A DNA stretch of 48,651 nt from Bacteroidales bacterium. GTDB lineage: Bacteria; Bacteroidota; Bacteroidia; Bacteroidales; PUMT01. Under the pieces are notes generated by a model. It ran no database searches. It saw only the letters and a program-made list of their open reading frames with translations, and had not been told where the DNA came from. The translations under genes and the position numbers were made by a program. Below are positions 6,812-15,936 of this stretch, one piece after another. The stretch is taken from positions 1 through 48,651 of the forward strand of contig SLCF01000020.1 in NCBI GenBank assembly GCA_007125955.1, read 5' to 3'. Position 1 is the first letter of the stretch. Each line of letters opens with the position of its first letter.

Positions 6812-7815
6812 AGACAAAGGCTGCCATTACAGGGATTGATGCATATTTCCCCGAATATATACTTACCAACGAAGAACTCAGTCAGATGGTCGACACCTGT
6901 GATGAGTGGATAATGACCAGGGTTGGGATCAAGGAACGCAGAATACTTAAGGAGTCCGGCACAGGATCATCCCATCTCGGGGCCAAAGCAGTTAAGAAAC
7001 TTCTTAATAAAACAGGGACATCACCCAATGAGGTCGATTTGCTTATCTGTTCAACAGTTACCCCTGACATGCAGTTCCCTGCAACAGCGAATATTATAAG
7101 TGATAAAGCGGGTATAAAAAATGGATTCAGTTTTGATATAAATGCCGCCTGTTCCGGGTTTTTATATGCACTGACAGTAGCCAGCAAATTCATTGAAAGC
7201 GGCTCATGCAAAAAAGTAATAGTTGTAGGAGCTGAAAAAATGTCATCCATAACCGATTACACTGACCGCGCTACATGCCCCCTTTTCGGTGATGCAGCAG
7301 GCGCTGTTTTGTTAGAGCCTTCAAAAGATCAAGAAACAGGGATAATTGACCATATGCTCCATTCAGATGGATCCGGGGAAAAACACCTTCATATGAAAGC
7401 CGGGGGTTCCGTAAAACCTGCTTCATATGATACAATCGATGCACGGGAACATTTTATTTACCAGGAAGGACAATCTGTGTTTAAATTTGCCGTTTCAAGA
7501 ATGGCCGATACATCGGTGGAAATGATGAAAAAACACAATATTAAATCCGAAGAGCTTGCATGGCTTGTCCCCCACCAGGCAAACATGAGAATAATTGAGG
7601 CAGTAGCGAAAAGGATGGGAATCAGTAAAGAGCAGGTTATGATCAATATACAGAAGTACGGGAACACTACAGCCGCCACACTCCCTCTTTGCCTGTGGGA
7701 ATGGGAACACAAGCTTAAAAAGGGGGACAAGATTATACTGACCACATTCGGGGCAGGATTCACCTGGGGGGCAATGTACCTGAAGTGGGCTTATAACGGC
7801 AATAATATAAAATAA
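6808..7815 (+). CDS. fabH: 3-oxoacyl-ACP synthase III (KAS III)
   Basis: The 335-residue enzyme starts fatty-acid synthesis by condensing an acyl-CoA primer with malonyl-ACP. The catalytic triad is complete: Cys115 in NAACSGF, His256 in VPHQANMRI and Asn286 in YGNTTAAT. The start codon overlaps the plsX stop, so the two are coupled. A bactofilin gene follows after 37 nt in the same direction. Confidence 0.97.
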   Translation: MKTKAAITGIDAYFPEYILTNEELSQMVDTCDEWIMTRVGIKERRILKESGTGSSHLGAKAVKKLLNKTGTSPNEVDLLICSTVTPDMQFPATANIISDKAGIKNGFSFDINAACSGFLYALTVASKFIESGSCKKVIVVGAEKMSSITDYTDRATCPLFGDAAGAVLLEPSKDQETGIIDHMLHSDGSGEKHLHMKAGGSVKPASYDTIDAREHFIYQEGQSVFKFAVSRMADTSVEMMKKHNIKSEELAWLVPHQANMRIIEAVAKRMGISKEQVMINIQKYGNTTAATLPLCLWEWEHKLKKGDKIILTTFGAGFTWGAMYLKWAYNGNNIK

Positions 7816-7852
7816 TAAGAGGGATAACCCAGTTTGAAAAAAACAATAACCT

Positions 7853-8254
7853 ATGGCAAAAACCAGCAACCCCGAATCAAATGCGATCAACCTGATCGGA
7901 CCCGGCACAGAAATCACCGGAGATTTGAATTCAAACAGTGATGTTCGCGTTGACGGGTCCCTTAACGGGAACCTTACAACCAAAGGAAAGGTTGTAATAG
8001 GAGAAACAGGGAAGATCAAAGGAGAGATCAAATGCAAAAATGCTGATATCTCAGGTAAAATTGAAGGCAAAATTTCAGTATCTGAATTGCTTTCACTTAA
8101 GCCTTCGTCTCTTATAGAAGGCGATATTATTACCAACAGGCTTTCTATTGAACCAGGAGCACGATTTACTGGCAGTTGCAGTATGTCTGGAAGTGAATCT
8201 TCTGACAGGATCCAGGACTTTAAAAAACCACTGGATTCGAAAGAGGCTAAATAG
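7853..8254 (+). CDS. Bactofilin family cytoskeletal protein
   Basis: The 133-residue product contains a central bactofilin (DUF583) domain at about residues 12-110. It is a run of short beta-helix repeats rich in G, I and V, for example ITGDL, VRVDGSLNGN, KGKVVIGETG and IKGEIKC. The disordered ends are polar. Bactofilins polymerise without nucleotide and often organise cell-wall or division machinery at membranes. The gene lies between fabH and the ATP synthase block, and spacing suggests it may be read from either transcript. Confidence 0.85.
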   Translation: MAKTSNPESNAINLIGPGTEITGDLNSNSDVRVDGSLNGNLTTKGKVVIGETGKIKGEIKCKNADISGKIEGKISVSELLSLKPSSLIEGDIITNRLSIEPGARFTGSCSMSGSESSDRIQDFKKPLDSKEAK

Positions 8255-8269
8255 TCATCTAAACCAGGC

Positions 8270-8318
8270 GGGTGAAACACCCTTTATAGCTTTCAGAATC
8301 CTCACCGCTTTGGGGTGA
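8270..8318 (+). other. Paired hairpins before the ATP synthase block
   Basis: GGGTG-AAA-CACCC (8270-8282) is a perfect 5-bp triloop stem. TCACC (8302-8306) can pair with GGTGA (8314-8318). Because GGGTGA occurs twice and its complement twice, alternative pairings are possible. No T-run follows. The function is unknown. Confidence 0.35.
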
Positions 8319-8324
8319 TTAACT

Positions 8325-8750
8325 ATGTATATTTGGTTTTTAAAAAGTAATTACGAAATGTGGCGTAATTTAACTTCATTTGCAATCAGCCTGGCAGTTT
8401 TTTCCGTGATCATTCTGGCATTGGGCTTAGGAATATTCTCAACCGTCCTTAAGGAATATTACATGCCTGTATTATGGATTATCTTTTTCTATTTTGTAAT
8501 AATTTTAATTGCTTCAAGGTTATTCGTTCTATCATCATCCACAGCGGGAAGCAGCAGCTTTAACCGCCGCTATTTTATTTCTTCGTTGTTGAAAATAATG
8601 TTTCACCTGGCATTTATCATCATTTACCTGATAAACACTGGTGAAAACATGGCTGCATTTATTTTTTCTTTTCTCTCTGCATATATAATATTCACAACAT
8701 TTGACACTTATACCCTGCATCGTTTCATAAAAAAAACCAAACAATTTTAA
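8325..8750 (+). CDS. Four-helix membrane protein upstream of atpB (AtpI-like position)
   Basis: The 141-residue protein is almost entirely hydrophobic, with four predicted transmembrane helices near residues 17-40, 46-68, 86-103 and 107-125, and ends in a basic tail (HRFIKKTKQF). It takes the place that AtpI-like proteins occupy ahead of atpB in many operons, but sequence similarity to AtpI is not obvious. The role may be in ATP synthase assembly; this is inference from position. An internal ATG at residue 12 (8358) is an alternative start that removes a short polar leader. No separate AtpZ-like frame is present before it. Confidence 0.7.
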   Translation: MYIWFLKSNYEMWRNLTSFAISLAVFSVIILALGLGIFSTVLKEYYMPVLWIIFFYFVIILIASRLFVLSSSTAGSSSFNRRYFISSLLKIMFHLAFIIIYLINTGENMAAFIFSFLSAYIIFTTFDTYTLHRFIKKTKQF

Positions 8751-8805
8751 ATTTCTTCCGTAGAACTACTTTGAATATTAGCCCGTTTGCGTAAGAAAGT
8801 TTTTT

Positions 8806-9915
8806 ATGAAACCCTACATCACTGGTGCAGTGAAGTTAACAATAAGAATTGTAATACTGATAGCCCTTTCAGGTACAGTTGGTTTATGCGAAATAAACGC
8901 AGCTCCCTATGATAATGATAATACTGAAAAGGATTTTGACCCGGGCTCATTTATTTTTGATCACATTGCCGATTCATACGAATGGCATGTTTTTTCTTTC
9001 AGGGGAGACCATTATTCAATACCATTACCGATTATCCTCTATTGCAGCGAATCGGGACTCCATTTTTTCATGTCAAACAGGTTTGATCACGGCTATTCTA
9101 CTTATAAAGGATTTAAAATTGAATCCGAAGGTCCCAATAAAGGGAATATTGTCAAGGTAGATGAGAAGGGTGAAGCCCTGAAAGACGAACGCCTCCCCCT
9201 TGATATTTCAATTACCAAAAATGTTTTGGCCATGTTTTTCAGTGTTATGATTATACTTGCCATTTTCATAACTATTGGTAACAGGTACAGAAAAAAACCG
9301 GTGGGAGTGCCAAGAGGGTTTCAAAGTTTTTTTGAACCTCTTATATTATTTGTGATAGATGAAATAGCCAAACCAGCAATTGGTGAAAAAAAACATGAAA
9401 GATTTCTTCCATATATTCTGACCCTTTTCTTTTTTATCTGGATAAACAATATGCTCGGCCTGATACCATTGTTCCCCATGGGAGCTAATGTTACAGGGAA
9501 TATTTCAGTTACCATGGGTCTGGCGCTTACTTCACTGATAGCTGTTAATTTCAGCGGGAACAAAAAATACTGGGGACACATCTTCAATCCTCCAGGGATA
9601 CCGGGGTTTTTAAAGTTCCCGATCCCTCTTATGCAGGTTATTGAAGTAGTGGGAATTTTCACCAAGCCTTTTGTGCTTATGATCAGGCTATTTGCAAATA
9701 TTACGGCAGGCCACATAATTACAATGGGATTTTTCTCACTTATATTCATTTTCGGGGAAAGGTCACCCTACTTTGGATTCGGGATTTCAGGAATTTCGGT
9801 ACTGTTCGGGATTTTTATAACCTTTCTGGAGTTCCTGGTTGCACTTATACAGGCATATGTTTTCACCCTGCTGACATCACTTTTTATAGGAGCAGCAGTA
9901 TCTGACGATCATTAA
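8806..9915 (+). CDS. atpB: ATP synthase F0 subunit a
   Basis: The protein has 369 residues, about 100 longer than E. coli subunit a. The extra part is an N-terminal signal-like helix (residues 10-32) and a polar domain to about residue 130, as in other Bacteroidota. The membrane core follows, with the proton-channel arginine (Arg294) in LMIRLFANITAGH and a final LIQAYVFTLLTSLFIG helix. It forms the proton half-channels beside the c-ring. First core gene of the atpB-E-F-H-A-G run. Confidence 0.95.
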   Translation: MKPYITGAVKLTIRIVILIALSGTVGLCEINAAPYDNDNTEKDFDPGSFIFDHIADSYEWHVFSFRGDHYSIPLPIILYCSESGLHFFMSNRFDHGYSTYKGFKIESEGPNKGNIVKVDEKGEALKDERLPLDISITKNVLAMFFSVMIILAIFITIGNRYRKKPVGVPRGFQSFFEPLILFVIDEIAKPAIGEKKHERFLPYILTLFFFIWINNMLGLIPLFPMGANVTGNISVTMGLALTSLIAVNFSGNKKYWGHIFNPPGIPGFLKFPIPLMQVIEVVGIFTKPFVLMIRLFANITAGHIITMGFFSLIFIFGERSPYFGFGISGISVLFGIFITFLEFLVALIQAYVFTLLTSLFIGAAVSDDH

Positions 9916-9968
9916 ATTATAATTAACCCAATAATTAACTGAATCTATTAACCAAAAAAATTAAAGCT

Positions 9969-10226
9969 ATGTTAATCATTACAATTTTACTTGAAGCAGG
10001 ATGGAGCCTGGCGGTTACCAAGATCGGAGCTGCATTTGCGGCTAGCATTATCCTAATAGGAGCCAGTTTCGGCATCAGCAAGATCGGTGTTGAGGCGCTT
10101 GGCACAATAGCACGTCAGCCTGAGGCTGCAGGAGATGTCAGATCTAACATGATAGTATCATCTGCCCTGATTGAGGGTGTGGCCTTTTTTGCAATTGTTG
10201 TGTGCCTGCTTGTACTTTTCCTTTAA
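9969..10226 (+). CDS. atpE: ATP synthase F0 subunit c
   Basis: An 85-residue helical hairpin with the polar loop ARQPE (48-52) and the ion-carrying carboxylate Glu69 in the second helix (SALIEGVAFF). The residues after Glu are Gly-Val, not the Ser/Thr pair of sodium-binding c-rings, which points to protons as the coupling ion. The gene lies 53 nt after atpB, with no other frame between. Confidence 0.97.
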   Translation: MLIITILLEAGWSLAVTKIGAAFAASIILIGASFGISKIGVEALGTIARQPEAAGDVRSNMIVSSALIEGVAFFAIVVCLLVLFL

Positions 10227-10312
10227 GAAGAAAGCCGGTTTTCAATCATTTGTTCAAAATTAAACTCATTTCGATTGCAGTAATTGTGTTCATTAAATAA
10301 AAAAATGACCGT

Positions 10313-10807
10313 ATGGACTTGATAACACCCGATTTTGGATTGTTTTTCTGGATGATAGTGTCATTTACACTGGTTTTCGTGATACTTAAGAAATTTGCAT
10401 GGAAGCCCATTGTCCTTGCCATTAATGAAAGGGAAAGGAATATTGAAGACGGATTAAAAATGGCTGAAAAGGCAAAGGTAGAACTGGAACATTTACATGA
10501 AAAATCGGAGGAAATTGTTTCAGGCGCCAATATTGAAAAGGAAAGCATTATAAAAAAAGGGCGTGAAACTAAGGAACAGATAATTGAAGAGGCTAAAGAG
10601 CAAGCAAAGACGAGCTCACAGGAAATTCTCGAAGTAGCCAGAAAGAGGATTGAGGAAGAAAAAGAAGCTGCAATAGAGCAGATGAAGGAACAGGTATCAG
10701 CTGCTTCAATCGAAATAGCAGAGAGAATACTCAGGGAAAAGCTAACAGATGAAAAAGCTCAGAAAAAGCTTATGGAGCACTACCTGAATGACTTCACGGT
10801 TAATTAA
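10313..10807 (+). CDS. atpF: ATP synthase F0 subunit b
   Basis: The 164-residue protein has one N-terminal membrane helix (about 8-27) followed by a long charged coiled coil forming the peripheral stalk. The start is ATG 10313. An earlier ATG at 10305 is in another frame and stops after five codons. atpH follows after 11 nt. Confidence 0.95.
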   Translation: MDLITPDFGLFFWMIVSFTLVFVILKKFAWKPIVLAINERERNIEDGLKMAEKAKVELEHLHEKSEEIVSGANIEKESIIKKGRETKEQIIEEAKEQAKTSSQEILEVARKRIEEEKEAAIEQMKEQVSAASIEIAERILREKLTDEKAQKKLMEHYLNDFTVN

Positions 10808-10818
10808 TTTTTTTCAAA

Positions 10819-11370
10819 ATGCATCATTCAGTCAAAATACCGGTACGCTATGCCAAAGCGCTTATGATGGCTGCAAAAGAAGCAGGCAGGATAGATGTTG
10901 TGTATGACGATCTGATGCATGTTTCGGAATTGCTGGAGTCTGTACCTGAAGTCATGAATCTGCTTAATGACCCTGTTATAAGAAGCAGTATAAAAATCAA
11001 GATTCTGAAAAATTTTTTAGAGAATAAAATAACCATCGAAACCCTTAATTTAATAATACTTCTTATCAGCAATAAAAGGGAAAAACATTTCCCGGAAATT
11101 TTGAAGGTTTTTAAAGTTTTATACAAACATGACAAAGGGATAAAGGAGATCACGCTCAAATCCACTTTTGCTCCGGACAGTGAGATGACATTAAGATTTG
11201 AGGAGCTTCTCAGGAAAAATTTGAAATCTGATGTCGAAATAACAAACGTTATTGATAAATCACTTATAGGGGGATTTACAATCAGGGTGGACGATCTTCT
11301 TTATGATGCCAGCGTAAAGACCCAACTCAAAAGAATAAAAGAGAAAATGACAGAAAAGACTGATCTTTAA
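10819..11370 (+). CDS. atpH: ATP synthase F1 subunit delta
   Basis: The 183-residue protein links the peripheral stalk to the top of F1. The N-terminal helical domain is typical ([15 protein letters not shown]), as is the C-terminal block [28 protein letters not shown]. It sits between atpF and atpA with spacings of 11 and 14 nt, consistent with one transcript. Confidence 0.95.
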   Translation: MHHSVKIPVRYAKALMMAAKEAGRIDVVYDDLMHVSELLESVPEVMNLLNDPVIRSSIKIKILKNFLENKITIETLNLIILLISNKREKHFPEILKVFKVLYKHDKGIKEITLKSTFAPDSEMTLRFEELLRKNLKSDVEITNVIDKSLIGGFTIRVDDLLYDASVKTQLKRIKEKMTEKTDL

Positions 11371-11384
11371 TAAATCATGATAGT

Positions 11385-12983
11385 ATGAGCCATATAACTC
11401 CGGGAGAAGTTTCCGACATTATAAAAAAGCAGTTACAAAGCCACAAATGGAAAACCGAATACGAGGAAGTTGGAACCGTTTTGCAGGTTGGTGACGGAAT
11501 TGCCCGTATTTTCGGCTTGAACAATGTAAGGTCAAACGAGTTGATCGTTTTCGAATCAGGAACAAAGGGAATAGTCCTCAACCTTGAAGAAGATAACATA
11601 GGTGCTGTTCTGCTGGGGGGGGGAGAGCATATAAATGAAGGGGATATGGTGAAGCGAACCGGTCATATAGCCTCTCTTGGCGTGGGTGAAGGCCTTGTGG
11701 GGCGTGTGATAAACACTCTTGGAACACCGATTGACGGGAAAGGTGGTGTTACCGGTGAGCTATACGATATGCCGTTCGAAAGAAAAGCCCCGGGGGTGAT
11801 ATACCGCCAGCCGGTTGTGGAACCATTGTATACCGGCCTCAAACCCATTGATTCTATGATCCCTGTAGGTCGCGGACAAAGGGAGCTTATTATTGGCGAC
11901 AGGCAAACAGGAAAAACAGCCATTGCAATTGACACCATAATTAACCAGCGTGAATTCTATGACAAGGGCGAGCCTGTTTACTGTATTTATGTGGCAATTG
12001 GTCAGAAAAATTCGACTGTTGCCAGAATAGCCAAAATACTTGAGGAAAAAGGTGCAATGAAATACACTGTAATAGTGGCTGCTCCTGCTTCTGATCCGGC
12101 AGCTCTTCAGTTTTACGCCCCCTTTGCAGGAACGGCCATTGGCGAGTTTTTCAGGGATACAGGCAGGCCGGCACTCATAGTTTACGACGATCTTCTGAAG
12201 CAGGCTGTTGCATACCGTGAAGTATCGCTTCTTCTGAGACGCCCGCCGGGAAGGGAAGCATATCCCGGGGATATTTTTTATCTGCATTCCAGACTTCTGG
12301 AAAGGGCGGCAAAAATGATTTCATCCGACCGGATTGCAGCGCAGATGAATGACCTGCCCGCATCAATAAAGCATCTTGTAAAAGGGAACGGATCTCTAAC
12401 TGCACTTCCCATTGTTGAAACACAGGCAGGAGATGTTTCTGCCTATATACCGACAAACGTGATCTCTATTACAGATGGCCAGATATTTCTGGATACTGAT
12501 CTTTTCAATGCAGGTATCCGGCCTGCGATCAATGTGGGCATATCAGTTTCAAGAGTCGGTGGAAAAGCGCAGATTAAATCTATGAAAAAGGTTGCAGGAA
12601 CCCTTAAGATAGACCAGGCACAATACAGGGAACTGGAAGCTTTTTCAAAGTTCGGTGCGGAACTCGATCCTGTAACAATGAATGTACTCGATAAAGGTGC
12701 AAAAAATGTCGAATTACTGAAACAGAGACAGTACAGTCCATTATCCGTTGAAAAACAGATTGCTCTCATATTTTGCGGGACAAAGGGATTGTTGAAAAAT
12801 ATCCCGGTGTCCAAAGTGAAAGAATTTGAGGAAGATTTCCTCTCAACACTTGAAGAAAACAATCCTGAAGTACTTGAGAATTTAAGAAAAGGGGATTTTA
12901 ACGAACAGATCACATACATACTTGAAGAAACTGCCGGAAAGATATCTGAAAAAATCTCTCCTTCCGAAAAACTGAACCAGTAA
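11385..12983 (+). CDS. atpA: ATP synthase F1 subunit alpha
   Basis: The 532-residue protein is the non-catalytic nucleotide-binding subunit. It contains the Walker A motif GDRQTGKT, the arginine-finger region [11 protein letters not shown] and the standard beta-barrel N-terminus. It is slightly longer than E. coli AtpA (513), with the extra length at the C-terminus. atpG follows after 14 nt. Confidence 0.97.
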   Translation: MSHITPGEVSDIIKKQLQSHKWKTEYEEVGTVLQVGDGIARIFGLNNVRSNELIVFESGTKGIVLNLEEDNIGAVLLGGGEHINEGDMVKRTGHIASLGVGEGLVGRVINTLGTPIDGKGGVTGELYDMPFERKAPGVIYRQPVVEPLYTGLKPIDSMIPVGRGQRELIIGDRQTGKTAIAIDTIINQREFYDKGEPVYCIYVAIGQKNSTVARIAKILEEKGAMKYTVIVAAPASDPAALQFYAPFAGTAIGEFFRDTGRPALIVYDDLLKQAVAYREVSLLLRRPPGREAYPGDIFYLHSRLLERAAKMISSDRIAAQMNDLPASIKHLVKGNGSLTALPIVETQAGDVSAYIPTNVISITDGQIFLDTDLFNAGIRPAINVGISVSRVGGKAQIKSMKKVAGTLKIDQAQYRELEAFSKFGAELDPVTMNVLDKGAKNVELLKQRQYSPLSVEKQIALIFCGTKGLLKNIPVSKVKEFEEDFLSTLEENNPEVLENLRKGDFNEQITYILEETAGKISEKISPSEKLNQ

Positions 12984-12997
12984 TAACCGGGTCCTAA

Positions 12998-13879
12998 ATG
13001 GCAAACCTGAAGGAAATACGAACACGAATAAGCACTGTTATCTCTACAAGACAGATAACCGGTGCCATGAAAATGGTCTCCGCAGCAAAACTCCGCAGGG
13101 TACAGGATGCAATAATTATGATGAAGCCCTACTGCGATGAGTTGATGGAGATCTTTGACAGGATTGGGGGGTATGTTTTACAAACAAATAACCCTTTTAC
13201 AGAAAAACGTCCGGTTAACAGTGTGCTGATAATACTGGTAACTTCAAACAGGGGACTTTGTGGCTCATTTAACCTCAATTCAGCGAAAAGGGCAATAGAG
13301 CTTATCAATAAAGAGTTCAGCAAACAACACAAATCGGGTAATACTGAAATAATATGCATTGGAAAAAAAGGAGCTGATTATTTGAGGCTGAAAGGCTATA
13401 ATATAAAGTCTGTGAACCAGGAATTGCTTGAAAAACCTTCCCCGGATAAAACATTTTCGTTTATCGAACCGATTATGAGAAAATTTGAAAACCGTGAATT
13501 TGACCGGGTTGTGGTGGTTTGCAATAAATTCAAAAATGCTGCCGTACAAAGACTGGTTTCAGAGACATTCCTGCCGATCAATATTGATCCGCCTGAGGAT
13601 GTTGAAAATAACAATGATAATGAATACATTTTGGAGCCATCAAAAGATTATCTTGTACAGAGCCTGATACCACTGGTGCTGAAAACAAAATTTTACAGCG
13701 CTTTGCTTAACTCATCGGCATCCGAACATGGTGCCAGAATGACCGCCATGCATAAAGCTTCCGACAATGCAGACAAGCTTACCCGCGAATTGAAACTGAA
13801 CTATAACAAAGCCCGCCAGTCACATATCACAAACGAACTCATTGAAATTGTAAGTGGTGCAGATGCGCTAAACAAATAA
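12998..13879 (+). CDS. atpG: ATP synthase F1 subunit gamma
   Basis: The 293-residue rotor shaft shows both conserved ends: the N-terminal coiled-coil strand IRTRISTVISTRQITGAMKM and the C-terminal strand SEHGARMTAMHKASDNA with LNYNKARQ. It is the last gene of this ATP synthase block. Its stop is 8 bp from the stop of the convergent phosphate symporter gene, with no terminator hairpin between. Confidence 0.97.
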   Translation: MANLKEIRTRISTVISTRQITGAMKMVSAAKLRRVQDAIIMMKPYCDELMEIFDRIGGYVLQTNNPFTEKRPVNSVLIILVTSNRGLCGSFNLNSAKRAIELINKEFSKQHKSGNTEIICIGKKGADYLRLKGYNIKSVNQELLEKPSPDKTFSFIEPIMRKFENREFDRVVVVCNKFKNAAVQRLVSETFLPINIDPPEDVENNNDNEYILEPSKDYLVQSLIPLVLKTKFYSALLNSSASEHGARMTAMHKASDNADKLTRELKLNYNKARQSHITNELIEIVSGADALNK

Positions 13880-13887
13880 ACAGGGAG

Positions 13888-15579
13888 CTATTCGAATTTT
13901 TCAACTATGCTTTCTGAAACATTTATGATATAATCTCCCATACGCTCACAATGTGATATTATGTCGTTGTATATAACACCCGACTCGTATTTGTACTCCT
14001 TGTTCTTTACATCTGTAAGATGCTGTTGCCTTAATTTGTCCCTGAAGCGGTTAATGCTTATTTCCATCTGTTCAGCATTTTCCACGGTAACTTCCGAATA
14101 TTCGCCGTTAAGATTATCAAGCATAATATCAAGCGCTTTCTCAACAAGGTCGAACATCTCATTTATGTTTTCCCTCTGCTTTTCTGTAAAAAGAACTTTG
14201 TTGTCCTTCTTGCGGTAAACGGCCCTGGCGACATTCCAGCATGAATCACCTACACTTTCAATATTGTCAATAAGCTTGAGCATGGTCTGCACCCTCGATG
14301 CTCCGTGTTTACTTAACTGACCTGAAGATATCTTGGTAAGGTAAGTGGCTATTTCAACCTCCATACGGTCGCTTATATCTTCATATTTTCCGACCTTTTT
14401 GTAGTAATATTCAATATCTCCGCTTTTGGTTGAATTGAAAAGATTTCGGGTATATCCGAACATCTTTTTTGTTCTCCTGCCATATATGGCAATTTCTTTT
14501 TTAGCCTGGAACAATGATAATTCGGAAGTAGAAAGAATACCTGTGTTGATATAAACCAATCTGAACTCCTCATCTTCTTCTTCCTTTTGAGGAATCAGTC
14601 TGTTAACCATCCTCTCTATCTGGGGAGCAAATCCCATCAATATTCCGGTATTGATAATATTGAAAGATGAATGGAAAACTGAAAGGGCTATCGGGATAGC
14701 TGCAAATGACACAAATGGTGATACTCCTGCCGATCTTATCATAAAAGAATCTATCTGGCCTATAAAGATTCTGAACAGAAGCAACATCCAAAAAACGCCT
14801 ACCAGATTAAATATCAGGTGTGCAAGAGCGGTTCTTCTGGCTGAAATATTTGCTCCGATTGCAGCCATGTTGGCCGTGATAGTGGTCCCGATATTTTCTC
14901 CCAGAACCATTGCGGCAGCCAGGTCAAACGAGATCCAACCATTGTTGCACATAACAAGAGTCAGTGCCATTGTTGCGCTGGATGACTGGACTATAAACGT
15001 TATCAACGCACCTATCATGATAAAAAGCAGGACAGATCCGAATCCGCCGCCGGTAAAGCCGGCCAGATATTCAAGCATTTGCGGGTATTCTGAAATGTCG
15101 GGTACCGAGTTCTTGAGAAATTCGAGCCCCAGGAAAACCATTGCAAAACCTATAGCCAGCTCGGCAAAAGACTTACGCTTCTTTGAATTTGAAAACATAA
15201 ACGGGAAGCTGAGCCCTATAAGCGGAAGGGATATGACACTGATGTTTACCTTGAAGCCAAGTATTGAAATAAGCCATGCAGTAACGGTTGTCCCGATATT
15301 AGCCCCCATTATCACTCCAATAGCCTGTAAAAGATTTATCAGTCCTGCATTAACGAAACTTACAAGCATTACCGTTGTTGCAGTGGAGGACTGTATAAGC
15401 GTCGTTATAAGAAACCCGGTGAAGATACCCTTTATCCTGTTAGAGGTCATTGCAGACAAAATAGACCTTAACTTGTGGCCGGCAACTTTTTGAAGGGCTT
15501 CACTCATTGACTTCATCCCGAAAAGGAAAAACCCCAGGGAGCCTACCAGTGTTAAAAAATCGATAAACGAATAGTCCAT
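13888..15579 (-). CDS. Na/Pi cotransporter family protein with PhoU-like tail
   Basis: The protein has 563 residues from ATG 15579. Two inverted Na/Pi (PF02690-type) repeats carry the signature motifs LIQSSTATT and VQSSSATMA, each followed by a GANIGTT or GENIGTT segment. After the membrane part (to about residue 320) comes a soluble helical PhoU-like domain. It probably moves phosphate with sodium; in bacteria some members are regulatory. The frame continues to a TTG at 15612, but that codon lies inside the -7 box, so it cannot be translated from that promoter. Confidence 0.9.
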   Translation of the reverse strand: MDYSFIDFLTLVGSLGFFLFGMKSMSEALQKVAGHKLRSILSAMTSNRIKGIFTGFLITTLIQSSTATTVMLVSFVNAGLINLLQAIGVIMGANIGTTVTAWLISILGFKVNISVISLPLIGLSFPFMFSNSKKRKSFAELAIGFAMVFLGLEFLKNSVPDISEYPQMLEYLAGFTGGGFGSVLLFIMIGALITFIVQSSSATMALTLVMCNNGWISFDLAAAMVLGENIGTTITANMAAIGANISARRTALAHLIFNLVGVFWMLLLFRIFIGQIDSFMIRSAGVSPFVSFAAIPIALSVFHSSFNIINTGILMGFAPQIERMVNRLIPQKEEEDEEFRLVYINTGILSTSELSLFQAKKEIAIYGRRTKKMFGYTRNLFNSTKSGDIEYYYKKVGKYEDISDRMEVEIATYLTKISSGQLSKHGASRVQTMLKLIDNIESVGDSCWNVARAVYRKKDNKVLFTEKQRENINEMFDLVEKALDIMLDNLNGEYSEVTVENAEQMEISINRFRDKLRQQHLTDVKNKEYKYESGVIYNDIISHCERMGDYIINVSESIVEKFE

Positions 15580-15609
15580 CTCCAGAAGAAGTAAATATAA
15601 TTTTGGGGG

Positions 15610-15617
15610 CAAATGTA
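15610..15617 (-). promoter_or_regulatory. -7 element of the Na/Pi cotransporter gene
   Basis: The minus strand reads TACATTTG, an exact TAnnTTTG match, 30 nt before ATG 15579. A TTTT lies 19 nt upstream at the -33 position. This box decides the start codon of the gene, because it overlaps the upstream TTG candidate. Confidence 0.6.
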
Positions 15618-15752
15618 CATGATTTTTTTTTATCCTAAAATAGAAACAGACGGATGAAAAAAATTGACTTCATCGATCTCACATTAAAACATTATTCTTT
15701 TTTCATCTTCACAAGATGTGAAATTCATGGGAAAGCGAAGTGGTTCCTTCTG

Positions 15753-15760
15753 TAAGTTTG
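15753..15760 (+). promoter_or_regulatory. -7 element upstream of the polyprenyl synthetase gene
   Basis: TAAGTTTG matches TAnnTTTG exactly. It is about 175 nt from the preferred start codon and 80 nt from the upstream ATG, leaving a long leader. No clear -33 element is present. Confidence 0.4.
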
Positions 15761-15936
15761 AATTTTGTAAATTCTTGATACAAAATTCTAATAAGAGATA
15801 CTGATATCAAATAAATTGAAACTTTCAGAATTGTATAACGATGCTGAATCACCAAAAACAGAGAGGTCTGAGGATAACCCCCTTGTTAAATATAAACAAA
15901 AGCATTAACTTCGGTTTAGTATTTAACTTCTATATT

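Larger units (their letters stand above)
15580..15936. other. Divergent intergenic region between the Na/Pi and polyprenyl synthetase genes
   Basis: These 357 nt hold a consensus -7 box for each divergent gene (15610-15617 minus, 15753-15760 plus). The frame of the polyprenyl synthetase stays open back to ATG 15841, but the 32 extra codons show no homology-like features. No RNA gene was recognised. Confidence 0.5.

Noticed and set aside
10305-10322. Upstream ATG before atpF
   Set aside because: It is out of frame and ends after five codons. A role in translation control cannot be argued from the sequence alone.
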